This document shows positions 15,250-23,403 of a stretch of DNA of 38,148 nucleotides, one piece after another. The notes below the pieces were generated by a model. That model searched no databases. It was not told the origin of the DNA and saw nothing but the letters and a program-made list of their open reading frames with translations. Origin of the DNA: Oscillospiraceae bacterium (lineage in GTDB: Bacteria > Bacillota > Clostridia > Oscillospirales > CAG-272); contig SVTP01000025.1 in the NCBI GenBank assembly GCA_015063725.1, positions 1-38,148 on the forward strand. The letters are read 5' to 3'. The translations under genes and the position numbers were made by a program. Numbering within the stretch: the first letter of the stretch is position 1; every line of letters starts with the position of its first letter.

Positions 15250-15813
15250 ATGGAACAAAAATACTACCGTATGACCATTGCAGGGTGTGAAAGAGACTTG
15301 CCCCTGTGCCCCCTGAATGATGACATGATGATCGCTGCCTTCGTTATTTTCGGAGACCCCGAGCTCACCACCGCATGTGCCGATGCACTGCTCAAAAAAG
15401 CACCTACATACGATTACCTCATCACCGCCGAGGCAAAGGGCATTCCGCTCGTTCACGAGATGGCACGCCTTGCAGGCAACCAACGCTACATGCTGGCGCG
15501 CAAGTCGCCCAAGCTTTATATGACAGGTGTTACCGAGGTCAACGTACGCTCCATCACCACCGACCATCCCCAAAAGCTTTACCTCGATACGGCTGATGCC
15601 GAACTGATGAAGGGCAAACGCATCCTGATTGTGGATGACGTTGTTTCCCTTGGCGATTCCTTGCATGCACTTGAGGAGCTTGTAAAGGCTGCAGGCGGCG
15701 AAATTTGCGGACGTATGACCATTTTGGCAGAAGGAAATGCCAAAAACAGAGACGATTTGATTTATCTTGATGAGCTCCCGCTGTTTGATAAAAACGGCAA
15801 CGTGCTCAAATAA
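15250..15813 (+). CDS. Adenine-phosphoribosyltransferase-like protein
   Basis: A 187-residue type I phosphoribosyltransferase fold. TAEAKGIPLVHEMA corresponds to the EA(R/K)G loop of APRT, and ILIVDDVVSLGDSLHALEEL to the PRPP loop. In the PRPP loop the usual TGGT is LGDS, so phosphate binding may be altered. The C-terminal part (MTILAEGNAKNRDDLIYLDELPLF) resembles regulatory APRT relatives. It could be an active salvage enzyme, or a PRPP or nucleotide sensor. AGGAGA precedes the ATG; it lies between thiI and aspS with short gaps. Confidence 0.75.
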   Translation: MEQKYYRMTIAGCERDLPLCPLNDDMMIAAFVIFGDPELTTACADALLKKAPTYDYLITAEAKGIPLVHEMARLAGNQRYMLARKSPKLYMTGVTEVNVRSITTDHPQKLYLDTADAELMKGKRILIVDDVVSLGDSLHALEELVKAAGGEICGRMTILAEGNAKNRDDLIYLDELPLFDKNGNVLK

Positions 15814-15825
15814 AGGAGTGATATT

Positions 15826-17616
15826 ATGGCAGAATTGATGACTGCAAACGACAGACGTACCCACTATTGCGGTACCGTCCGTGAGAGCGATATTGGCAAA
15901 CAGGTATGTGTTATGGGTTGGGTGCAAAAGCAACGCGACCTTGGCAACCTCATCTTCATTGACCTGCGCGACCGCACAGGTATCGTTCAGCTCGCTTTTG
16001 ACGACAAGAGCGAAAAAGAGATTTTTGACAAAGCATTCGGCATTCGTGCAGAGTACGTTCTCGCGGCGCACGGCACTGTCCGTCCTCGCGGCGAGGGGGC
16101 TGTCAACCCCAATTTGCCCACTGGCGCGGTTGAAATTTTTGTCACCGAGCTCAAAATTCTCTCTGCTGCACAAACCCCTCCCTTTGAGGTGAGCGACAGC
16201 AAAAAAGTAAACGACGAAACGGCACTCAAGTTCCGTTATCTTGATCTGCGCCGTCCTTCCTTGCAGCGCAACATTATGATGCGCCATCAAATCGCAAAGG
16301 TTGCACGCGACTACTACTACGAAAACGGCTTTTTGGAAATTGAAACACCTATGATGATCAAGTCCACCCCCGAGGGTGCGCGTGACTATCTCGTTCCCAG
16401 CCGTATCCACAAGGGCAGCTTCTATGCGCTGCCGCAATCTCCCCAGCTCTACAAGCAGCTGCTGATGCTGTCCGGCTACGATCGCTACATCCAACTCGCG
16501 CGTTGCTTCCGCGATGAGGACCTGCGTGCCGACCGTCAACCCGAGTTTACCCAGATCGACCTGGAAATGTCCTTTGCAACGCAAGAGGACATCATGGCAA
16601 TGAACGAAGGTTTTATCAAGCGCGTATTCAAGGAAGTGCTGAACGTGGATATTCCCACACCCCTGCCGCGCATCACCTTTGCCGATGCCATGAACCGTTA
16701 CGGCTCGGATAAGCCCGATACCCGTTTTGGTATGGAGATCCAAGACCTCTCCGAGGTTGTAAAGAACTGCGGCTTTGGCGTATTCACGTCTGCAATTGAG
16801 GCAGGCGGTTCTGTTCGCGCAATCGTGGCAAAGAACGCAGCTACAACTCTTACCCGTAAAGAAATTGACAAGCTCACCGAGCACGCAAGAGGCATTGGTG
16901 CCAAGGGCTTGGCATATATCCGTTGGGCAGACGAGGTCCCCAACTGCTCCTTTGCAAAGTTCCTCACTCCCGAGGAGCTGCAGGCAATCCTTGAGGCAGG
17001 TCAAATGGAGCAGGGCGACGTTATGCTCATCGTAGCCGACAAAAACAAGGTTACACTCCCCACGCTGGGCGCGCTCCGCAACATCCTTGGCAAAAAGCTC
17101 GACCTCATTCCCGAGGGTGCGTTCAATTTCCTGTGGGTTGTTGAGTTCCCGTTCTTCGAGTGGAACGAGGAGACCAATCACTGGGATGCTATGCACCATC
17201 CCTTTACCATGCCCCTGCAAGAATGTCTTGAGTATCTGGAAAGTGACCCAGGCAAGGTTCGCGCTGAGTGCTACGATATGGTTCTCAACGGCACCGAGCT
17301 GCTCTCCGGTTCTATCCGTATTACCGACTGGCAGCTGCAAGAAAGAATGTTCAAGGTGCTCGGTCTTACCCCCGAGGATATTCAAAAGAAGTTTGGCTTC
17401 TTGGTTGACGCATACAAATACGGTGCACCTCCTCACGGCGGCTCCGGTATGGGACTTGACCGCCTTGCTATGGTTATGTCCGGCGCTGACTCCTTGCGTG
17501 ACGTTGTTGCCTTCCCGAAGGTACAAAACGCAAGCGAATTGATGTCGCAATGTCCCACTCCCGTATCCGCTGCCGACCTCGCAGTCCTTGGCATTGCGGT
17601 TACCGAGGAAGAATAA
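15826..17616 (+). CDS. aspS: Aspartyl-tRNA synthetase
   Basis: 596 residues, full bacterial length. The N-terminal OB-fold anticodon-binding domain (GWVQKQRDLGNLIFIDLRDRTG) is followed by the class II core, with FLEIETPMMIKSTPEGARDY, ALPQSPQLYKQLLM, RCFRDEDLRADRQPEFTQIDLE (motif 2) and GSGMGLDRLAMVM (motif 3), and the inserted GAD domain near 290-410. It attaches aspartate to tRNA-Asp. Bacteria lacking AsnRS often use a non-discriminating form; this cannot be decided from the window. AAAGGAG precedes the ATG. Confidence 0.97.
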   Translation: MAELMTANDRRTHYCGTVRESDIGKQVCVMGWVQKQRDLGNLIFIDLRDRTGIVQLAFDDKSEKEIFDKAFGIRAEYVLAAHGTVRPRGEGAVNPNLPTGAVEIFVTELKILSAAQTPPFEVSDSKKVNDETALKFRYLDLRRPSLQRNIMMRHQIAKVARDYYYENGFLEIETPMMIKSTPEGARDYLVPSRIHKGSFYALPQSPQLYKQLLMLSGYDRYIQLARCFRDEDLRADRQPEFTQIDLEMSFATQEDIMAMNEGFIKRVFKEVLNVDIPTPLPRITFADAMNRYGSDKPDTRFGMEIQDLSEVVKNCGFGVFTSAIEAGGSVRAIVAKNAATTLTRKEIDKLTEHARGIGAKGLAYIRWADEVPNCSFAKFLTPEELQAILEAGQMEQGDVMLIVADKNKVTLPTLGALRNILGKKLDLIPEGAFNFLWVVEFPFFEWNEETNHWDAMHHPFTMPLQECLEYLESDPGKVRAECYDMVLNGTELLSGSIRITDWQLQERMFKVLGLTPEDIQKKFGFLVDAYKYGAPPHGGSGMGLDRLAMVMSGADSLRDVVAFPKVQNASELMSQCPTPVSAADLAVLGIAVTEEE

Positions 17617-17634
17617 AAAGATTGATTTTTGCAC

Positions 17635-17672
17635 ATACGGTGCGCGTTTTCATAGGATTACGCGCACCGTAT
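17635..17672 (+). terminator. Hairpin after aspS, possible weak terminator
   Basis: A perfect 12-bp stem ATACGGTGCGCG (17635-17646) / CGCGCACCGTAT (17661-17672) with a 14-base loop. No T-run follows, so it may only slow polymerase or protect the message end. Confidence 0.5.
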
Positions 17673-17740
17673 CAGCCCAATTATATGTCTGTTTGTGTGT
17701 CACGCACCCAAATATTCCTTTTTGTTTAGAGCGTTTTTTG

Positions 17741-17806
17741 AAAGGAGATGGGGGTGCGGGGGAAGAGGAAAACTTTTTCGCAAAAAAGTTTTCCTCTTCC
17801 CCCGCG
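17741..17806. repeat. REP-like long hairpin, copy 2
   Basis: GCGGGGGAAGAGGAAAAC(T)5 (17756-17778) is complementary to its counterpart ending CTTCCCCCGC (17782-17805) around a 3-base turn, preceded by AAAGGAGATGGGGGT. It shares layout and the GGGGTGCGGGG entry with 8371-8418. It ends 15 bases before the start codon of the U32 peptidase gene. Confidence 0.72.
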
Positions 17807-17820
17807 TCCTCAACTACATT

Positions 17821-19137
17821 ATGCCTGAATTACTTTCCCCTGCCGGGAATTTTGAAAAACTGAAAGCTGCGATCCTTTATGGAGCGGACGCCGTTTACTG
17901 TGCAGGACAGATGTTCGGCATGCGTGCGGCGGCTGACAACTTTACCGTTGAAGAGCTGCACGAGGCTGCCGCATACGTCCACGCGCGCGGCAAAAAGATC
18001 TATCTCACCGTCAACACCATGCCCCACGTTCAAGAGTACGAGGCACTGCGCCGCTTTTTGACGGACATCAAGGACGCGGGCATTGACGCGATGATCGTTG
18101 CCGACCTTGGCGTTATGGCGACCATCCGCGAGATCCTTCCCGCAATGGAGATCCATGTCTCCACACAAACCAGCATTGTCAGTCCTGCTTCTGCCAAAGC
18201 GTGGGCGGCTATGGGCGCCAAGAGATTGGTGCTCGCGCGCGAATTGACAATGGACGAGATCCGTGCCATTCGCCGAGAGCTCCCCGAAGAAATCGAACTT
18301 GAAGCCTTTATTCACGGCTCCATGTGCGTCTCTTATAGCGGACGCTGCCTGCTTGCCAACGCCTTTAACGGGCGCGACGGCAACCGTGGCACTTGCTCGC
18401 AGCCCTGCCGTTGGAATTATGCACTTGTAGAAGAAAAGCGCCCCAACGATCTCTTTCCCATCGAGCAGCAAGAAAACGTCGGCACATTCATCATGTCCTC
18501 TAAGGATATGTGCATGATCGAGCATATTCCCGAATTGATGGAAAGCGGCGTTGCGTCCTTTAAAATCGAGGGACGCATGAAGAGTGCTTACTATACGGCA
18601 GTGGTGACAAACGCGTACCGTATGGCAATTGACGAATATCAAAAAGATCCCACGTCCTATCAATTCCACCCCGAATGGCTGGAAGAATTGGAAAGCGTTT
18701 CGCACCGCGAGTACGGCACAGGCTTCTATTTTGACGATCCTATGGTCAATCCCCAGCTCGTCAGCACCTGTGGCTACATCCGCGAAAAGGCATATTTCTC
18801 CACCGCTGTTGAATACGATGAGAGTGAAGCACAAGCCATTATAGCAAGCGGCGTCGAGATGGAGAACGGGGAGGGCAAGCTCTACCGCTTCATCCAACGA
18901 AACAAGGTGTCGGCAGGCGAGGGCGCAGAGGTCATCTCGCCCGGCAAGATCGGTCGCGGCTTTGCCGTTAGTGAGCTTTACGCACCCGACGGCAGCGCGC
19001 TGGAATCCACGCCGCACCCCTCGATGATCTATTGGTGTCGCGTACCCTTCGAGGTGTGCGAGGGCGACATTATGCGCGCCGCAACCGGTCGCGGTCTTGA
19101 GGTGCGCGCAAAGGATCGTCTCAAGGGCGAATGCTAA
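17821..19137 (+). CDS. U32 family peptidase / RlhA-TrhP-like protein
   Basis: 438 residues. MPELLSPAGNFEKLKAAILYGADAVY is the classic U32 opening. AFIHGSMCVSYSGRCLLAN, GNRGTCSQPCRWNYAL and SSKDMCMIEHIPELMESGVASFKIEGRMKSAYY carry the conserved cysteines and family signature. Members include collagenase-type peptidases and the prephenate-dependent tRNA/rRNA hydroxylation proteins TrhP and RlhA; the YegQ-like pattern and translation-related neighbours favour RNA hydroxylation. The ATG at 17821 fits the family start, but no clear ribosome binding site precedes it because the REP-like hairpin occupies that place; AAAGGAG occurs only before the hairpin (17741-17747). Confidence 0.85.
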   Translation: MPELLSPAGNFEKLKAAILYGADAVYCAGQMFGMRAAADNFTVEELHEAAAYVHARGKKIYLTVNTMPHVQEYEALRRFLTDIKDAGIDAMIVADLGVMATIREILPAMEIHVSTQTSIVSPASAKAWAAMGAKRLVLARELTMDEIRAIRRELPEEIELEAFIHGSMCVSYSGRCLLANAFNGRDGNRGTCSQPCRWNYALVEEKRPNDLFPIEQQENVGTFIMSSKDMCMIEHIPELMESGVASFKIEGRMKSAYYTAVVTNAYRMAIDEYQKDPTSYQFHPEWLEELESVSHREYGTGFYFDDPMVNPQLVSTCGYIREKAYFSTAVEYDESEAQAIIASGVEMENGEGKLYRFIQRNKVSAGEGAEVISPGKIGRGFAVSELYAPDGSALESTPHPSMIYWCRVPFEVCEGDIMRAATGRGLEVRAKDRLKGEC

Positions 19138-19164
19138 AGCGATATCGCAAAATTTGGAGTACGT

Positions 19165-20052
19165 ATGATCGTTTTTGAACTGCTGAAAGCAATTTTATAC
19201 GGCATTGTCGAAGGTATTACCGAGTGGCTGCCCATCAGCTCTACGGGGCATTTGATCCTTCTTGAGGATTGGCTCCCATTTGCGTTTGTGTCCGATCCCG
19301 TCTTTCTTGCTGAGTTTTGGGAAATGTTCGGGGTGGTTATTCAACTTGGCGCCATTCTTGCCGTTGTTGTTCTGTATTGGTCGCGCCTCGTCCCGTTTGG
19401 AAAGGGCAAGACCGCGGACACAAAACGCACCACCTGGCGGCTTTGGGGCAGAGTGCTGATTGCAAGCCTGCCCGCCGCTTTTGTGGGTATTGTCATCGAT
19501 AAGATTTTAGAAAAAGCCACGGGCAAGGACATTGACGGTTGGTTTTACAATTCGATTGTAGTTGCCATAGCGCTCATCATTTACGGATTCGCCTTTATCG
19601 TTATTGAAAAGAAAAACGTGCAAAAAACGCCGCACATGGCGCAAGTTGAGGATATCTCTATCAAAAACGCGCTTGCAATCGGTGCGTTTCAGGCGCTTTC
19701 CATCATTCCCGGAACCTCGCGCTCGGGCTCTACCATTCTCGGCTCTATGCTCGTTGGCATCTCGCGTACCGCGGCGGCGGAGTTCTCCTTCTTCATGGCA
19801 ATTCCCGTTATGCTTGGTGCAAGCGGCATCAAGGCACTCGGCTTCCTCTCTTACGTCAGCGAGAGTAGCGTCAGCGTTCCCGCAATGGCGTGGGTAGTGC
19901 TCCTTGTCGGTTGTCTCGTTTCCTTTATTGTTTCTATGGCGGCTATCCGCTTTTTGATGGACTTTGTCAAAAAGTATAGCTTTGCGCCCTTTGGCATCTA
20001 TCGCATAGCGTTGGGTATTCTCGTTTTGATTCTAGGACTTATCAGAGGTTGA
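19165..20052 (+). CDS. uppP: Undecaprenyl-diphosphatase
   Basis: A 295-residue polytopic membrane enzyme that removes a phosphate from undecaprenyl diphosphate, recycling the lipid carrier for peptidoglycan and wall polymers. EGITEWLPISSTGHL near residue 15-30 and PGTSRSGSTILGSMLVGISR near 180-200 are the two active-site motifs of the BacA/UppP family; about eight hydrophobic segments are seen. TTGGAG precedes the ATG. It is 28 bases after the U32 gene and 2 before rnmV, so probably operonic with both. Confidence 0.95.
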   Translation: MIVFELLKAILYGIVEGITEWLPISSTGHLILLEDWLPFAFVSDPVFLAEFWEMFGVVIQLGAILAVVVLYWSRLVPFGKGKTADTKRTTWRLWGRVLIASLPAAFVGIVIDKILEKATGKDIDGWFYNSIVVAIALIIYGFAFIVIEKKNVQKTPHMAQVEDISIKNALAIGAFQALSIIPGTSRSGSTILGSMLVGISRTAAAEFSFFMAIPVMLGASGIKALGFLSYVSESSVSVPAMAWVVLLVGCLVSFIVSMAAIRFLMDFVKKYSFAPFGIYRIALGILVLILGLIRG

Positions 20053-20053
20053 T

Positions 20054-20659
20054 ATGAAAGAACGTTTAAAAATCCCATATCCCGTTATCGTGGAGGGGAG
20101 ATATGACAAATTGCGACTGGAAAGCGTGATTGAGGGGCATATCATTCCCACCGACGGTTTTGGGATCTTTCGAAAAGAAGAAAAGACCTCGATGCTGCGC
20201 GCGCTTGCAGAGAAGACGCCGCTGATCGTCCTGACCGACAGTGACGGTGCAGGCAAACTGATCCGCTCTCACATCACCTCGGTTTTGCCTCCCGAGCGCG
20301 TAATTCAGCTATACGTACCGCGCATTTCGGGCAAAGAAAAGCGCAAAAGTGAGGCATCAGCCGAGGGGATCCTTGGTGTTGAGGGAATGGAGCGCGAGCT
20401 GCTTTACAAGCTTTTGGAGCCTTATGCCGATGCCGAAGCGGTGGCAAGCCGCATGGCAGAAAACCCGCTTTCCAAAACCGACCTCTACGAGGACGGTCTT
20501 ACGGGCGGTGCGGGAAGTCGCGAGAAGCGGAACGCACTTTGCATTCGTCTCGGTCTCCCTGTGGGAATGACTCCCAATGCGCTCTTGGCGGCTTTGCGTG
20601 TGCTTTGTACCTATGCCGAATATTGCGCCCTTGTTGGGAGAGATGAGGTGACAAAATGA
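20054..20659 (+). CDS. rnmV: Ribonuclease M5
   Basis: A 201-residue Toprim-domain endonuclease that matures the 5S rRNA precursor in Firmicutes. The Toprim acidic residues are visible in VIVEGRYDKLRLES (Glu) and IVLTDSDGAGKLIR (DxD). The C-terminal half (KRKSEASAEGILGVEGMERELLYKLLEPY) matches the M5 pattern, with its EGILGVEG segment. It usually neighbours ksgA; here it follows uppP and overlaps the next gene by four bases. Confidence 0.88.
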   Translation: MKERLKIPYPVIVEGRYDKLRLESVIEGHIIPTDGFGIFRKEEKTSMLRALAEKTPLIVLTDSDGAGKLIRSHITSVLPPERVIQLYVPRISGKEKRKSEASAEGILGVEGMERELLYKLLEPYADAEAVASRMAENPLSKTDLYEDGLTGGAGSREKRNALCIRLGLPVGMTPNALLAALRVLCTYAEYCALVGRDEVTK

Positions 20660-20889
20660 AAAAAGAGATCAGACCGATAAAGAGCGATATTTCGGGCATT
20701 TACCGTCACTACAAGGGCGGCATGTACCGCGTCATCTGCTTAGCGCATCACTCCGAAACGCTTGAGGACATGGTGGTTTATGAACCTTTGGACGGAAAAA
20801 CCGGCTTTTGGGTTCGCCCCGCCTCGATGTGGAACGAGACCGTTATGGTAGACGGTGTCCCGAAAAAGCGATTTGAAAAAGTAGAATAA
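20656..20889 (+). CDS. DUF1653 small protein
   Basis: 77 residues, with GIYRHYKGGMYRVICLAHHSETLEDMVVYEPLDGKTGFWVRPASMW, the core of the DUF1653 family (a small SH3-like barrel of unknown function). The ATGA overlap with rnmV implies translational coupling. A strong terminator follows directly. Confidence 0.85.
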   Translation: MKKEIRPIKSDISGIYRHYKGGMYRVICLAHHSETLEDMVVYEPLDGKTGFWVRPASMWNETVMVDGVPKKRFEKVE

Positions 20890-20898
20890 ACAAGAAAA

Positions 20899-20936
20899 CA
20901 CGCCCCGAGCAAAAGGAAGCTCGGGGCGTGCTTTTT
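20899..20936 (+). terminator. Rho-independent terminator of the long plus-strand operon
   Basis: 12-bp stem CACGCCCCGAGC (20899-20910) / GCTCGGGGCGTG (20919-20930), then CTTTTTG. Confidence 0.88.
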
Positions 20937-21022
20937 GTTCCGTTTTTTGGTATGCCGCGCGGTGGATAATTTCGCCTCAAAATGCCCAAAATAGCGATAT
21001 GCTATGCAAAAACGGAGGTTTT

Positions 21023-21769
21023 ATGGAAGATTTTAAGCTCTACGGTGTTCGAATTGACAACCTGACAAAGGATGAGGCGGTGCATCGCTCGCTTTGCAAC
21101 ACAGGCGAGCCCTGCGTGGTCTTTACTCCCAATGCCCTGATGCTGGAGAGGTGTCGCAGAGATGCCGCACTTGCCGAGCTGCTCAATTGCGCCTCTCTTT
21201 CCCTTGCAGACGGGGCAGGAGTGGTGATGGCGGCAGAAAAGATGGGCACGCCACTCGTGGGGCGTGTGGCAGGCATTGATTTTGGTGCCGAGCTTCTCTC
21301 TCGTGCCGAGCGTGCGGGCTTGCGTGTCTTTTTGCTTGGCGGCGGTGAGGGAGTAGCAGAGCGCGCCGCTCAAAGCTTAATCAAAAAACACCCCCGTTTG
21401 TGCATTTGCGGCACAACGTGGGGGTATTTTGATCGGGAGGGGGAAGAGAATCGGCACATCATCTCGCACATTCGTGCTTGCCGTCCCGATCTTCTGTTTG
21501 TGTGTATGGGGTTCCCTGTGCAGGAGCGGTGGGTGATGGACAATCTGCAGCACCTGACCGATATTCGCGTCATTGCCTGCCTTGGCGGCAGCCTTGACGT
21601 TTGGGCAGGGGATATTCGTCGCGCACCTGCGTGGATGTCACGCGCCCGGATGGAGTGGCTGTGGCGGATGTTGCGTCAGCCAAAACGGCTTGCACGCCTG
21701 CCCGAGATTGTCTCCTTTTTGTGGCACGTGCCGCAAAAAGAAGAGATCAAAGCGCAAAATTCTCTGTGA
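21023..21769 (+). CDS. tagA: WecB/TagA/CpsF-family glycosyltransferase
   Basis: A 248-residue GT26 enzyme that transfers a HexNAc (typically ManNAc) onto an undecaprenyl-linked sugar in wall teichoic acid or related polymer synthesis. Family markers are VFTPNALMLERC, LADGAGVVMAAEKMG, VFLLGGGEGVAERAA and LLFVCMGFPVQERWV, with a basic C-terminal tail that could anchor it to the membrane. ATG 21023 follows GGAGG closely; an earlier in-frame ATG at 20999 lacks a site. Its last 23 bases overlap the DUF523 gene from the other strand. Confidence 0.88.
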   Translation: MEDFKLYGVRIDNLTKDEAVHRSLCNTGEPCVVFTPNALMLERCRRDAALAELLNCASLSLADGAGVVMAAEKMGTPLVGRVAGIDFGAELLSRAERAGLRVFLLGGGEGVAERAAQSLIKKHPRLCICGTTWGYFDREGEENRHIISHIRACRPDLLFVCMGFPVQERWVMDNLQHLTDIRVIACLGGSLDVWAGDIRRAPAWMSRARMEWLWRMLRQPKRLARLPEIVSFLWHVPQKEEIKAQNSL

Positions 21770-22184
21770 TCTCGCTCTCGCCCAGCACGCGGATGCCGTT
21801 TTGCTTGAGGAGTTGAGTAGTAATGCCATCCCCCTTTACAAGACCGCCGTCAAACGATCCGTTGTGAATCAAGCCGCTCCCACAGGAGGGGCTTTTTTCT
21901 TTCAAAATTGCAACCGTGCATGCATTTTCGCGGGCAATTTCAAGGGCTTTTTGCGCGCCGCGGTTGTAGTTTTCGGTCACGTCGCGGCCGTCCTTCATCA
22001 AAACGCGCTCGCCGCAAATCTCGGAGGGAGTACGCGGAGTGGGAAGTCCGCCCATGACCTCGGGGCAGATGGGAATGAGGTTGTATGTATTCTTAAGGGC
22101 GATCACACGCTCACAGGGCTTGCTTTTGCCGTCATAGCGGCAGGGCTCGCCCAAAAGGCAAGCGCTTACCAATATGTTCTTCAT
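21747..22184 (-). CDS. DUF523 protein
   Basis: 145 residues. ILVSACLLGEPCRYDG, ICPEVMGGLPTPRTPSE and LKEKSPSCGSGLI are the cysteine-containing signature of DUF523, an uncharacterised family with a possible metal or cluster site (Cys9, Cys15, a central Cys and the SPSCG Cys). It is the last gene of a minus-strand operon, 4 bases after rarA. Its end runs 23 bases into the opposing glycosyltransferase gene. Confidence 0.88.
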   Translation of the reverse strand: MKNILVSACLLGEPCRYDGKSKPCERVIALKNTYNLIPICPEVMGGLPTPRTPSEICGERVLMKDGRDVTENYNRGAQKALEIARENACTVAILKEKSPSCGSGLIHNGSFDGGLVKGDGITTQLLKQNGIRVLGESEITENFAL

Positions 22185-22188
22185 AAAA

Positions 22189-23403
22189 TCATCCTTTTAT
22201 CTTTTTCCAATAGTCAGCCGCGGCTTGCTCGTTTTTGTTCTCTCCCGGGCGATAAAAGACTGAGCCGACAAGATCATCGGGCAAGTACTGCTGCTCTACA
22301 TGGTGGTTGGGGTAACTGTGCGGATATTTGTATCCTTTGAAGAGCGGACTTTGCAAATGTCGCGGAACGTCAACGCCTTTGCCCGCCTGTACAGCCTCTG
22401 CGGCGGCGTGAACGGCGGACTCTGCCGAGTTGGACTTGGGAGCAGTGGCAAGCAGGAGCGTTGCGTTTGCAAGCGGAATTTGCGCCTCTGGCATGCCGAG
22501 TTCCTTTGCCGATTCGCAGCAGGAGCGTACGACCGATGCCGCCAAGGGGTAGGCAAGACCGATATCCTCGGATGCGATGACCTGCAGCCTGCGGCAGACT
22601 GCAAGAAGCTCGCCCGAAAGGAGCGCCTTGGCAAGGTAGAACACTGCGGCATCGGGGTCGGAGCCGCGAATGGATTTTTGCAGGCAGGAGAGCAGATCGT
22701 AGTGCGTATCGTCATTAAAATTGCCAACGGATGTGTCAAAGCTGTCTACGTGCTCGCGCAAAATTTCATCGTCGGCAGTGTGGTAGGCGTTCTCAAAAAG
22801 CACCACCGCGTGGCGGACGTCACCGCGCGCCGCGTGCCCGATATAATCGCAAATTTCATCCGAAATGCACTTACGTGCGCTATTTTCTTCGTTCAAATAG
22901 TCCAGTGCGCGACGCAAAACGGGGCGCATATCGGTGGCAGAGACTCCCTTGAACTCAAACAGAGAGGAACGCGAAAGGATCGCGTTGTAAACAAAAAAGT
23001 GCGGGTTTTCGGTGGTGGATGCAATCAGCGTGATGCGACCGTCCTCAATGTATTCCAAAAGGGATTGTTGCTGCTTACGGTTGAAATATTGGATCTCATC
23101 CAGATAGAGCAAAACGCCGTTTGAGCCAAAAAGATTGCCGGTCTCTTCAATAATGGCTTTTACATCCGCAAGAGATGCCGAGGTTGCGTTGAGTTTGTGA
23201 AAATTCATGCCCGAAAGCTTTGCAATAATACCGGCGGCTGTGGTCTTGCCTGTGCCGGGAGGGCCGTAAAAGATCATATTTGTAATGCGTCCCCCCGCAA
23301 GCATACGGCGAATGACGCCGCGCTCCCCAAACAAATGCTCCTGACCGACAATGCCGTCAAGATCGGTGGGGCGCAAAAGGTCGGCAAGTTGTGCGTGTTT
23401 CAT
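22189..23403 (-). CDS. rarA: Replication-associated recombination protein A (MgsA/RarA)
   Basis: A 404-residue AAA+ ATPase of the clamp-loader family acting at stalled forks with SSB. Walker A is GPPGTGKT (47-54), Walker B LLYLDEIQ near 99-106, sensor 1 ASTTENP, and the arginine-finger area is SRSSLFEF. The C-terminal tetramerisation domain holds PLANATLLLATAPKSNSA and the YPHSYPNHHVEQQYLPD motif. Its ATGA overlap with the glycosyltransferase fusion upstream couples it to a wall-polymer gene with no obvious functional link. Confidence 0.95.
   Translation of the reverse strand: MKHAQLADLLRPTDLDGIVGQEHLFGERGVIRRMLAGGRITNMIFYGPPGTGKTTAAGIIAKLSGMNFHKLNATSASLADVKAIIEETGNLFGSNGVLLYLDEIQYFNRKQQQSLLEYIEDGRITLIASTTENPHFFVYNAILSRSSLFEFKGVSATDMRPVLRRALDYLNEENSARKCISDEICDYIGHAARGDVRHAVVLFENAYHTADDEILREHVDSFDTSVGNFNDDTHYDLLSCLQKSIRGSDPDAAVFYLAKALLSGELLAVCRRLQVIASEDIGLAYPLAASVVRSCCESAKELGMPEAQIPLANATLLLATAPKSNSAESAVHAAAEAVQAGKGVDVPRHLQSPLFKGYKYPHSYPNHHVEQQYLPDDLVGSVFYRPGENKNEQAAADYWKKIKG

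Noticed and set aside
15220-17634. 804-codon open frame opposite the phosphoribosyltransferase and aspS
   Set aside because: Antisense to two certain genes across their junction; no recognisable protein features.
17695-17820. Upstream start for the U32 peptidase
   Set aside because: The extension would translate the REP-like hairpin and does not resemble family N-termini, which begin at PELLSPAG.
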